Assembly: GCF_037975245.1 (NCBI RefSeq)
Contig: NC_092562.1
Coordinates: forward strand, 10,395,001 to 10,455,000
Length of the DNA stretch: 60,000 bases
Direction: 5' to 3'
Source of the DNA: Apostichopus japonicus
Taxonomy: Eukaryota > Echinodermata > Holothuroidea > Aspidochirotida > Stichopodidae
The translations under genes and the position numbers were made by a program. How positions within the stretch are numbered: the first letter of the stretch is position 1; each line of letters begins with the position of its first letter. The notes under the pieces are model-generated. The model ran no database searches, was not told the origin of the DNA, and saw only the letters and a program-made list of their open reading frames with translations. Shown one piece after another: positions 19,031 to 29,247 of this stretch.

Positions 19031-20355
19031 GAGGAGGTACAGGTGATGGGGATGTACAACTAATGAGAATCATAGCAAGTACTTTGTGCAGTCAAGACCG
19101 AGTGTGTATTAAACATCTGAATGAAGGAACTGTCGGTCAGGTAAAAACAGTGTTATATTCTCCCACAATGCTTATGCGAGGCACGATTGTGATACATTAT
19201 GATGCGTCTTGTCTTATGAAATGATTCAACTGATGAAACTTACTTATTTAAATATTTGCTTTTACAAGCCATGTATTTTTAGTGTTTTCATTTCATTTAA
19301 AATGATTTTTCCCTTCATCACTTTTCACATGAAGTCAAGTGTTCTGAGAGCATTTACAGGGCTTGAAGTCCAATCCAACAGTGTCGGCGTCACTTCGGCC
19401 CCAGATAATAGACCATTTCCTACCATCGTGTAAGAATTCGTTACGAACGACCGAACTTGTATATTACGTTCTCACTCTATGATGCCACCGAAGAATCTTA
19501 TCAATAGAAGATAATTCTACACAATTAGTGGCGCTGGACATATGTTCTCCACTGAGGGACATGCAAGTCAGACATTGGTTACATTGTGACCTCAAATCGG
19601 ACAACATACTGCTGCAGACAACCAGCCTGTGTAGCGAGGACACTGACGACCTCTGGAACAGGCGCGTAGCCAAGGGGGGGGGGGCGAAGGGGGCGAACGC
19701 CCCCCACTTGAGCATATTTTTTGGTATGTATTTATGATATTGCTAGTAATTTCAAGCTTAAATGCAACTTACAAGGCCTGGGAAGTGCCATTTCCAGCGA
19801 TCTGGATGGCATTTTCAGCCAAACTTTTCTTGTACGCTTCGCGCCAACTCATGGTGACGCATCGCTTAGATAGTTTTCAATTCAGAATCTACGGCTCTGA
19901 TAGTTTGCCTCCAGGTTCGCCCCTCCCTTGGCAATTTCCTGGCTACGCGCCTGCTCTGGAATAACGTCGACCAGCAGTGCATCATGGGAACAAACCAACA
20001 TATATCTAGGAAGTTCCTACCGTTAAGTCAAATCCAAACTACAAAACTAAATTGATTGACTTTAGTTTGACAATTGACATGGATGATGAAAGACAATACT
20101 TAAAATACACAGACGAAAGACAAGCAGAGGTGATGCAGAATTCCTTCCATGTTGCACCGGAAGAAATAACGGGTCAAAGAGCATTTAGCAAAACGTCTGA
20201 AGTATTTTCCATCGGCCGAATCCTGAAAGACCTGAGTGTCGTTGGGAAATTACCTTTTGTTGCGTCTTGGAGATCAATGTATGAATCCAGAAGAAAGACC
20301 GACCCTGGGTGACGTCATAAACATTATGAATGGCATCATACATAGCATGCAGTAA
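19031..20355 (+). pseudogene. Protein kinase domain pseudogene, split by a hAT-type element
   Basis: Kinase landmarks appear in order. An exon-like block 19031-19140 (tttctag acceptor, GTAAAA donor) reads GGTGDGDVQL, a glycine-loop remnant, and VCIKHLNEG, the VAIK lysine. Block 19340-19480 reads VGVTSAP, PFPTIV, stop, EFVTND, the hinge, with an in-frame TAA. Block 19500-19660 reads ALDICSPLRDM and HCDLKSDNILL, the catalytic loop, in another frame. After the insertion 19659-19953 the frame shifts again, and 20020-20315 reads KTKLIDFSL (DFS instead of DFG), FHVAPEEITGQRAF and SEVFSIGRILKDL. A last frameshift near 20275 leads to CMNPEERPTLGDVINI, then a stop at 20353. One stop, at least three frame changes and an insertion make it non-functional. 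AATAAA follows at 20556. The exact kinase family is unclear. Confidence 0.85.
19659..19953. mobile_element. hAT-type MITE inserted in the kinase pseudogene
   Basis: It begins CAGGCGCGTAGCCA and ends TGGCTACGCGCCTG, perfect inverted ends. The 8-mer CTCTGGAA flanks both sides (19651-19658, 19954-19961). 295 bp. Element plus one duplication is 303 bp, a multiple of three, but its sequence introduces a stop. Its interior carries, in reverse, the block related to gcgccaccatcggttggcgc. Confidence 0.94.
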
Positions 20356-20555
20356 TCACATGTTACAATGATGAACTCAGCTATACGAGAACAATGTTTG
20401 AAAGGGAAACCCGATACCGATTATTAAAGCATTGAATAACACCATGCAGTTTTAAGTGCAGTAAAATTGCTGAGGGTCATTGTATTTTTAAGGGCTGTCT
20501 TATAAAATGTCACATATTATATTGTGGAAATTTCCTTTAGATGTTGTGCATGTGC

Positions 20556-20561
20556 AATAAA
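20556..20561 (+). terminator. AATAAA downstream of the kinase pseudogene
   Basis: A canonical polyadenylation hexamer about 200 bases after the terminal stop of the pseudogene. Probably a relic of its former 3' UTR. Confidence 0.45.
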
Positions 20562-20585
20562 CTTTATAGAATATGGCAACGAAAA

Positions 20586-20860
20586 GAAAAGTGGATCCAT
20601 TAACAATACCTTCTGCATATAACTACTGTCAAAATATTAAAAATTTAAAACTTGTTAACTAGTATGCACAGTAGATTCAGTGAAGTGAAGTACTAATATT
20701 TATGCTTCTGATTTAATAATTGCACGTTGCATTTATGCACACAAAAGTACCTACAAATTCAAATGTTAAATACATCCAGAAAGAAAATCCAAGTTCTGCT
20801 TTGACAAGTTCATAGTAATAAAGACTGTTTTCAACATAGGTGTACATATACATTTTATTT
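20586..20860 (+). repeat. Dispersed repeat, copy 1 (second copy at 25313-25570)
   Basis: gaaaagtggat, accttctgcat, aacttgttaactagtatgca, gtgaagtgaagtactaatattta and cttctgatttaataattgca are shared, in order and in the same orientation, with 25313-25570. Confidence 0.88.
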
Positions 20861-20861
20861 C

Positions 20862-22185
20862 ATAAAATGTCATACTTCGCTTTTATTGTAGTTGTTCTTG
20901 CTTCTTAGTTCTATAGTTCAGCTATTTATATATCGATGACGTCATGAATCTGGCTGCTAGGAGACTGATTAGCGATATGGGAATGGAATAGTCTATATCG
21001 AAGAACCTGCCCCACTGCATTATTTGAAAAATTAACATCAACGAAAATTAATCATTTTTCTTAAGAATAAGAGCCTCGTCCTTCAATGGTCGGGGGGGGG
21101 GGGGGTTAGGGAGAAGAAACCAGGAAACAAGCAGTTTGAATTATATGTCTAATTGTACTACTGAAAACTTCAAGTTCTTCAAAGCACATTTCTTTTCTGT
21201 AGTGTATAGTGAGATATATCTGAACCATGTGATGACAATATTTGGCATGATGCATAACTACAAATATCATCCTCAAATGTTTGTATTTATTGCCAAGAAT
21301 GGATTCGGTTTGACTATTGTTGTTAAATCACATACATCCCTTCTGAGAAAGAGAGGAACCTTCAACTAATTACCAGTTTTATCCAAGAAGATAAACGAAT
21401 CTCGCAAAAGATGAACGTAGTTTCATGATAAACAAATCGCTTTGTTCGCAATGTAATGAAGTAATGTTGATATCAACAGTAAACATGGTGACGAATTATT
21501 AGACGTCATTATGGCGAAACAATGGAACACTTCAGTGTGGAGGTGGCTACATTATTACGTAATACATGGGCGCATGAAGAAATGTCCGATCTAATAAGCC
21601 TACATAATGAAAACATGATTTTATATGTAAGGAGGATCTAATATGACACTTAAAATGATATATTACAAATGTTCATATCACATAGTAACTCAATAGATTG
21701 GTCGTTTTACGCAAATGGTGAGCCCCAAAACTGGAACTAAGGATATTTTTGAGCGCCGACCGACGGCGCTAAATTTGACGGTGACGCCTATATATTTTTA
21801 TATCCAGGTTAGAATGTCCCTAGTTGGTAAAAGTGAATCCGTGACGTTTCAACCGTTTGCATCGTTTAAGATTGTGGGTAGTTGAGGTTATTTTCAAATG
21901 TAAACTTGTTTTCTTAGCCCATAAAACACATCGGTATATGAATTGGTGAAGTGTGTGTTTCGCATCAGTTCCGTTTCAATTTGTTATAAATATGAAAAAC
22001 ATCCGCCGTTTAGACTATGCTTTCATAACTAAGGCAATTTACCTCGGAAGAAGATGCAACTTTCATCAAATCATCAGAACGACTTTAATCAGAAGCTATA
22101 TCCCTTGTAAGTAGGAATAATTTTTCCCGTATTTAGGCATGCCTATAGTTTTTTCTGTTACCGTTTGAAAGGTATAGTTCGCAAC
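20862..22185. other. Gap between the kinase pseudogene and the fold-back element
   Basis: No gene seen. Contains a G-run at about 21092-21104 and the right member of the distant inverted pair (21565-21795). Confidence 0.5.
21565..21795. repeat. Dispersed repeat, right member of a distant inverted pair
   Basis: Reverse-complement partner of 17605-17850, with several conserved blocks (gaaatgtccgatctaataa, aaaacatgatttta, cacatagtaac, gcgctaaatttgac). Confidence 0.8.
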
Positions 22186-23506
22186 CTACGGAAGCGTAGA
22201 AAAGACATTGCATTGACGAGTGACCAACTTGACAAAACGACAATTTTCTGCAAATTGACGAGTTGTCGAGATGGTAACGTGACAAAATTCAGAAAATTGA
22301 CGTTTTGACGAGATAACGGATCTCGTCAATGCAACAATTTTCTGCAAATTGACGAGTTGCTGACTTACTACCATCAGGGGCGTAGCGAGCGGGGGGGGGG
22401 GTGTGTGGGGGGGTGTCACACCCCCCCAATAATTTGGTCGCTGTCGGCAAATTTTGGGTCTGTCGGCAAAAGGAGAAAAGGTGAAGAGAGCGGAAGGGGA
22501 AGAAAGAAGGAAAGCTGAATAGAAAAAGGAGAACGGGAGCTTCTTCCGTGCCAAATTTGACTTAAAATATGCACCAGATTGCATCTAAGGACGTTCAAAC
22601 TAATTTTTCCAAAGGGGAGGGGTAGACCCCCTACCCTTAGACCCATCCCCCATTTCAGTCACCACTTCCAGATCCGTCGGCAAATCAAATTTGACTTAAA
22701 ATATGCACCAGATTGCATCTATGGACGTTTCAAACTAAAAAAATTCCAAAGGGGAGGGGTCACCCCCTCCCCTTAGACCCCTACCCCATTTCAGTCACCA
22801 CTTCCAGATCCGTCGGCAAATCAAATTTGACTTAAAATATACATCAGATTGCATCTAAGGACGTTTCAAAACTAAAAATTAGACCCCTCCCCCATTTCAG
22901 TCACCACTTCCAGATCCGTCGGCAAATCAAATTTGACTTAAAATATGCACCAGATTGCATCTAAGGACGTTTCAAAACTAAAAAATTGCCAAAGGGGAGG
23001 GGGACACCCCCTCCCCTTAGACCCCTCCCCCATTTTAGTCACCACTTCCAGATCCGTCGGCAAATCAAATTCTCCACACCCCCCCAACAAAAAACCCTTC
23101 GCTACGCCCCTGACTACCATCTCGACAAAATTCAGAAAATTGATGTTTTGACGAGTTAACGGATCTCGTCAATGCATCAATTTTCTGCAAATTGACGAGA
23201 TGCACACTGACTACGTATACCATCTCGACAAGATGACAAAATTCAGAAAATTGCTGCATTGACCAGATCCGTTATCTCGTCAAAACGTCAATTTTCTGAA
23301 TTTTGTCGTTTTTTCGAGATGGTAGTAAGTGTGCAACTCGTCAATTTGCAGAAAATTGCTGCATTGACGAGATCCGTTATCTCGTCAAAACGTCAATTTT
23401 CTGATTTTTGTCACGTTACCATCTCGTCAACTCGTCAATTTGCAGATAATTGTCGTTTTGTCAAGTTGGTAACGCGTCAATGCAATGTCCTTCTACGCTT
23501 CCGTAG
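22186..23506. mobile_element. Fold-back element interrupted by a hAT-type element
   Basis: Ends CTACGGAAGCGTAGAA and TTCTACGCTTCCGTAG. Long arms of at least 170 bp are built from repeated blocks such as acgagatggtaacgtgac, caaaattcagaaaattgacg and ttttctgcaaattgacgag, mirrored on the right. CAAC flanks both sides (22182-22185, 23507-23510) but is too short to prove a target duplication. Without the insert it is about 575 bp. No protein. Confidence 0.85.
22375..23112. mobile_element. hAT-type element with internal 130-bp repeats
   Basis: Ends CAGGGGCGTAGCGA and TTCGCTACGCCCCTG. The 8-mer ACTACCAT flanks both sides (22367-22374, 23113-23120). 738 bp. The interior is four imperfect copies of a unit of about 130 bp (ccatttcagtcaccacttcc, agatccgtcggcaaatcaaa, aaatatgcaccagattgc). 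Very G- and C-rich ends. Confidence 0.94.
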
Positions 23507-23510
23507 CAAC

Positions 23511-24261
23511 CCCACACATCTAGCAAATTAAAACAACTGCCTAGCATATTCAAGTCATCTTTTCATGGGTACATACGTTACATATTTTTACTTCTCCTCC
23601 TTAATTGCACAACCACAACAAGTCATTAACATAGGCTCTAAACTTGGCTTAGGTCCACGGCAAAGCACCAGAATTGGCACGAAGAGTCTACCGATTCATC
23701 TCCGTTTTACGTCTGATGATAGGTGTCTTCAGTAATCACGTAAGATATTTTTACTCATGCCCCATCTTTCACTACCTTTTCCCCTTACCCTACGAATATC
23801 TCAGCAAAAAATGCGATTGGCCCCGTTACTGTTAGTTACTAATAGTAATGGTACATTACTACTAGTTGGTACCTTGGTACAAGGCCTAGATCGTTATTTG
23901 CTAACCGTAGTAGCAGAGGTACAACCATATTCGTACCGTACAGTAGTGATGCACGGCACACCACAGCCTAGGTATGACGGTCGTAATTGTGATCGAAGGC
24001 CTAGTCCCAAAATAGTGAGAATTGTCACTAATAGGATATCGTGAAATTAGGTGAATAGTTCGATTCTACACTCCTTCTGTTCATCCACCTTTTGTTTGAC
24101 AGTCATAAACCATGGTGCATCTGACTGTGAGTGTGGTGTGGTATATGTGCATCTTTAGTCTAGGCCTGTGCATGCCACAGAGGGTGTGTATGTGTGACAC
24201 CTGCTTGTTGTCAGGTTATGAATGAATAATTTGATGCATTTAACAGACAGATGTAGTAGGC
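23511..24261. other. Intergenic, nothing identified
   Basis: Ordinary AT-rich sequence with one open frame (23757-24044) that has no motif, splice context or codon pattern suggesting a gene. Confidence 0.5.
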
Positions 24262-24265
24262 TTAA

Positions 24266-24621
24266 AGGCATTGAAGACTCCAAACCGCGTGCCGAGCTCT
24301 GAAAAGTTAACTCTCCGTTGCTTGAAAGTGAAATTTTCTGCTTGTCGCTACAAAATGCAGACAGTAATGGAACGTGATACCTTGTTATCTTTAGCTGGAC
24401 CTGAGATGACCATCGCTGTATCATGTGTACACTGTGCTGTGGGTATTGACCGCAGCTGTATGTACTGACTGTACACTAGTGTCTAATTACCAAAGGTAGC
24501 AAGCTGTGTGCGTATTATCTGGGATCGATGGTGGTGTCTAACACTTCTGTTACACCTCATTCGAAACTAGGTCAGATTACCGGCATTAGACGTTTCTTTT
24601 TGCTCGAGTCTTCAACACCCT
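24266..24621 (+). mobile_element. TTAA-flanked MITE, copy A
   Basis: TTAA at 24262-24265 and 24622-24625. The ends AGGCATTGAAGACTC and GAGTCTTCAACACCCT are imperfect inverted repeats. Copies B (25874-26236) and C (28530-28885, reversed) are closely similar over their whole length, including gatggtggtgtctaacactt and aggtcagattaccggcatta. Confidence 0.92.
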
Positions 24622-25312
24622 TTAATTGCCTCATAAGTAGAGTAATCACCCCTTTATATTAAAGACACTACTATTTTTAGTAGAGGTCAAATGTCAACAG
24701 AGGCCAAAATGTGAAAAGGTGATCAAGATATGTCAAGAAGATGCATCAAGAAGATGCTTCATTATTGATACAAAAACAATAAATGATGTTAGTGGAAGTT
24801 CAAGAAACTTTCAGATTTAAGCAGAAATCCAATAATGCTATATCTTCAGCCACAATTTCTTGCATGATTCAACTACTTAAATTATTATTTTAAATGATCA
24901 ATATTGTAATTATCAAAAATGTTCAGATTTGTTTAATTTATTTGGAATGAAACTTTAATATATATTACAACTTTGTTATCAAATTGATCAATTTCACAAT
25001 TAATGCAAACAGCTTCTTAATAACGTATCTGTAGTATGTTACTGCTCTCTAAGTACTTTGACTGATGATCTGTAAGACACTAGTGTGGTGGTCCTAATTT
25101 GATTGAAAAGTGAGTTGCTCTGTGGTTGCTGCAAAGATTTAGGAATAAGGATGGCTTTATATTGGACTGCAGAGGTCATGGACTGATGGACAAATGACGT
25201 ATAATGTGTACAGTTCTTGTGACATGGAGGTAAACGTGAAGGCAAGTCATCTCTCGCTCTTCATTCCAAACTAGTGTGCTCCAACCAAAACTCTAGACAG
25301 GTGAGCGAATTG

Positions 25313-25570
25313 AAAAGTGGATACCTTCTGCATAACTACTGTCAACATATTAAAAATGTTCTCTCTTAAAACTTGTTAACTAGTATGCACATTAGATTGA
25401 ACAGTGAAGTGAAGTACTAATATTTAGGCTTCTGATTTAATAATTGCACATTGCAAGCAATCACACAAAAGTACCTTCAAATTCAAATGTTAATTACATT
25501 CAGAAAGAAAACCAAAGTTCTGCTTTTTTAAGTTCATCTACATTGGTGTACATATAAATTTTATGAAATT
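25313..25570 (+). repeat. Dispersed repeat, copy 2 (first copy at 20586-20860)
   Basis: Same order of blocks as 20586-20860, with small indels. Confidence 0.88.
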
Positions 25571-25873
25571 ATAAGTATGAAACTGTATCCACTAAAAATA
25601 GAGGGCGCTGTCATATCGGTCATTTATAGTTCTGTGAAACTTTAAAAAGCTCCAGTGTCTGAAATCAAATCTCTGATGGAGACTTCTGATTACAATAGTC
25701 GAGGGGAGTTGGACACAAGAAAGCGCATGATGAACAATTGGCATCCTCATGTATCTAGAGAGAATCTTGACTACAGGGCAGCCTACAGTAGTAAATTATT
25801 TCAGCAATGACTTTGTAGTTACCAGTGCAAAATATGCATACAGTAGACCTGTATGTTACTTTGTTTAGTTTAA

Positions 25874-26236
25874 AGGCATTGAAGACTCTCCCCAAACCTC
25901 GTGCAGCTATCTGAAAAAGTTAACTTTCTGTTGCTTGCAAGTGACGTTTTGTTCGTGTCGCTACAAAATGCAGACAGTAATGAAACGTGATACCTTGTTC
26001 ATTATTATCTTTAGCTGGACCTGAGATGTCCATCCCTGTATCGTTTATACACTGTGCTGTGGGTATTGACCACAGAGCACTGACTGTACACTAGTGTCTA
26101 ATTACCCGGTATGGTAGCAAGCTGTGTGTATTTTCTGGGATTGATGGTGGTGTCTAACACTTCTGTTACACCTCATTCGAAACTAGGTCAGATTACCGGC
26201 ATTAGACGTTTCTTTTTGCGTGAGTCTTCACACCCT
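25874..26236 (+). mobile_element. TTAA-flanked MITE, copy B
   Basis: TTAA at 25870-25873 and 26237-26240. Same ends and interior as copy A. Confidence 0.92.
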
Positions 26237-26240
26237 TTAA

Positions 26241-27944
26241 ATGAACTGTAAGCTATTGGATGTGTACTGTACTGTACATGGTTCACAGTAGTGGTGATTA
26301 TTCAGAATGAGTTTTGTGATTTTGAGCTCTGGATCTGATATGCATTGATGCCCAGCGAATTGAAGATCTGATTCTATATATGTACACTAGTGTTCACACA
26401 TGTCAGGAAGTTTATGCTGGCTGGGGATCTGATCTGAATCTGATCCTCTGCTCATTCTACATTGTGAACATGACCTCAGTGTGATGTGTGCAGCGGCCTT
26501 GGCCTTAAAGATTTACTACTTGTACCCTATGCAACCTTCCACAATTAATTTCCAACAAAAAACATTATTGAATCGGAATTTGGTTTTGTTCCATTCTCAG
26601 CCGTGAGAAATTGATTGATTTATACAGCAGAACATTATTTATCATAATAGAGTAAGTACTGTGTATAGTGGAATAAACCTAACTTCTTACCGTAACTTTA
26701 GTAAAATGGGCTGTATTTGTGAAAATTACCTTCTAACTTTGATCTATCTATGTTGTGAACTTGTGATAATTTATCTCTCATGCAAAGGATGTAGTCATGT
26801 AACAAAATACTGCAAATAGTTTTAAAATGGATCGGTGTCCTGTGAATTCGGATTGTCAATATTTCCTTGTGCGGAGACTGGTGAGTTTGTCACTGGTAAA
26901 TATCCCAAAGTAGGTAAGTTTTTGAATGTGCAGGTAATTCATTGAATGCGCGCATACACAAGTAGTGGGCTTTGAACACATACGTAAGCACGGTACTATA
27001 CATTAGAGCTTGGCTGGACTGTGGCTGAATCATCTATCCAGCAAGTATACAGTGTAAAATTCTGGTAATTTTTGCCATTAAATGTTACAACAGATGGCTT
27101 AAACTTTTGAAAAAGGCTAGTGAAATTTCCAAGAACGCGTGCTAATTTGCAGCTAACTAGTGCTAGATGTCATACAATATGACTGAACAGTCATCTTAAT
27201 CCGCATTGCAGAATATCAGTACTAGGAAAGCCAAATTCTATATATCAAAGCAGGTAATCAGTTCTTATTTCTTTTTTACAGTGGTTTTAGAAATTAGTAC
27301 ATGTGTTGTCTAGATATTATAGCGAGCTCAGCTGAAATTGCTGAATATATTTAGAGAAAAGGTCCTAAAAAAAACATTGAAAACCTTTCATATTGTTGTG
27401 TAATAATATGGAATATGTGCCAAGATATATGTTTGTTGGAATTATACCTGTTTTCTTTCTCTTTTCAAGAGGTTGAAATGATTAATACAGTGTATGCTAT
27501 TGTACATACATGCATATATGTCAAACAGAAACTAATAAGTAGCAATGTAAGGAGGAAGCAGGATTTTTATGTAGACGTTCAACAAAAGTTTCTAAGAAAA
27601 CTTTAGTTTCAAACCCCTGGAGTACACAAAGGTAATTGCCAGACTTTTGAAGTGCTCAGCCATTGAGTTAATGAGCTGCAACATTTTTTTTAAAGCTCTT
27701 CGACACTAAAATCCCATCATAGTGTACAGTAGGTCTTAAGCCTGACTGAGCCCAGTTTCATCGAAAATATAATGACGTACAAGTATTTAGAAAGAAGAAA
27801 TAAATGTAAGAAATTCTCCAGTATTAGCAATGTTACAGTTAGTGAAAAAAAGTCCCCAAAATATTTTGCGTCCCCCCAAAAAGCGTTTATTACATGACCT
27901 ACTGTATGTTTACAAGTGTAGTTGTAAAGATGCGATTGTATCAC
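26241..27944. other. Intergenic, nothing identified
   Basis: AT-rich, no arrays or element ends noticed. Open frames are short and featureless. The missing 5' exon(s) of the Disabled gene could lie here or elsewhere between 12.7 and 33.5 kb but were not recognised. Confidence 0.45.
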
Positions 27945-28265
27945 TGCCTATACTTTGTGAATGTTCTACACAATGTGTAGGACAGATGGCACAGTACCTC
28001 TTCCAACCGCCCTTGTACTTCCCTATTCGCCAAAACTGTCGTAGCTCCATGCTTTGACCTTGCAGCGATTTTACCAACAACCAAACATCCCCGTAGCTAC
28101 AGTGTGCATATCTCTCGCTAAATTCCACAGTTCACGACTGTTCATATGCCTGCTCAATCTTTGGAGTTTCAACTACACATGCGCGATCCTCAAAACCTGA
28201 TCCAACGTTTAACCAGCCCTGGTGCTGTAGCTTTGCAGTGTTTGCAAACAACCAGCTCCACTTAC
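27945..28265 (-). repeat. Dispersed repeat, copy 1, holding an empty MITE site
   Basis: Reverse-complement match to 35334-36285 in blocks: gtggagctggtt, ttgaaactccaaag, aatcgctgcaa.gtcaaagcatgg and gggcggttggaagagg. At 28002-28025 the equivalent of the 35841-36112 insertion site is uninterrupted. Confidence 0.85.
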
Positions 28266-28529
28266 TGTAGCTTCACTTAGTTGTTATCGTTTGCTGGATT
28301 TTGTTGTACGCATGTTACACACAGAGCCAGGCTATGGTACTTAGCCATTACAAGCTATATATACAGTATATATAGTAAAACCTTGCTTGAACATAAAGTC
28401 TGTTACATCAATATAGCCAGGTTTCTATGAGTAGGTTTCTTAAACTTCTCTAATTCACTGGTCATAGTTTATGCTATATCCTCTGTATATAAAAAAAAAT
28501 AAAAAAAATACATAGAAAACAAAACTTAA

Positions 28530-28885
28530 AGGGTGTGAAAACTCGCACACAAAGAAACGTCTCATGCCGGTAATCTGACCTAGTTTCCAATGAGGTGTAA
28601 CCGAAGTGTTAAACACCACCATCGATCCCAGAAAATACACACACAGCTTGCTACGGTCGGTAATTAGACACTAGTGTACAGTCAATATATACAGCTACAG
28701 TCAATACCCACAACACAGTGTACATAGCAGCCTGGACATCTCAGGTCTAGATAAAAGATAACAAGGTATCTTGTTTCATTACTGTCTGCATTTTGTAGCG
28801 ACGAGAAGAAAACGCCATTTGCAAGCAACAGTAAGTTAACTTTTTCACATGGCTGCACGCGGTTTGGGGCGAGTCTTCAATGCCT
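28530..28885 (-). mobile_element. TTAA-flanked MITE, copy C (reversed)
   Basis: TTAA at 28526-28529 and 28886-28889. Same sequence as copies A and B in reverse orientation. Confidence 0.92.
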
Positions 28886-28924
28886 TTAAATTGCCAACCT
28901 GTTAGTACGAGTCTTACATATAAA

Positions 28925-29247
28925 TCTATCATAACCAGAAGTGGTGAGCAGAGTTTTTTGAGGGATACACCCTGATAGAGGCGTACTGGCCTATAAGCTT
29001 TCAGTAGATTTTTTTCATCCCCTTTCAGTCTCTCCAGTATTCCAGCATATTTCTTGTAACTCATTCCTGTATCCCATCCTGACCTGTATCTATATAGATT
29101 TTCTACATTCATGAGCTGGGGTGTATGATGCATCCATGGGCCGGATTTCCTCGGACAAATGTAGTGTAAACAAGTATCAAGTATGGGTACATAGATTCCC
29201 GACATTGTTTTTACGTAACTCAGAAGGTGATTCGTGAATGTGCACAA
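28925..29247 (-). CDS. Unassigned open frame, possible exon
   Basis: The minus-strand frame from 29247 reads with protein-like, non-repetitive composition: SGIYVPILDTCLHYICPRK, HTPQLMNVENLYRYRSGWD, GMSYKKYAGILERLKGDEK and AYRPVRLYQG. A good donor (TAT|GTAAGA) follows MIDLY at about 28925. The frame then runs into MITE copy C, which starts 40 bp further on. I do not recognise the family. It could be a real exon, a relic of a mobile element or chance. Confidence 0.3.
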
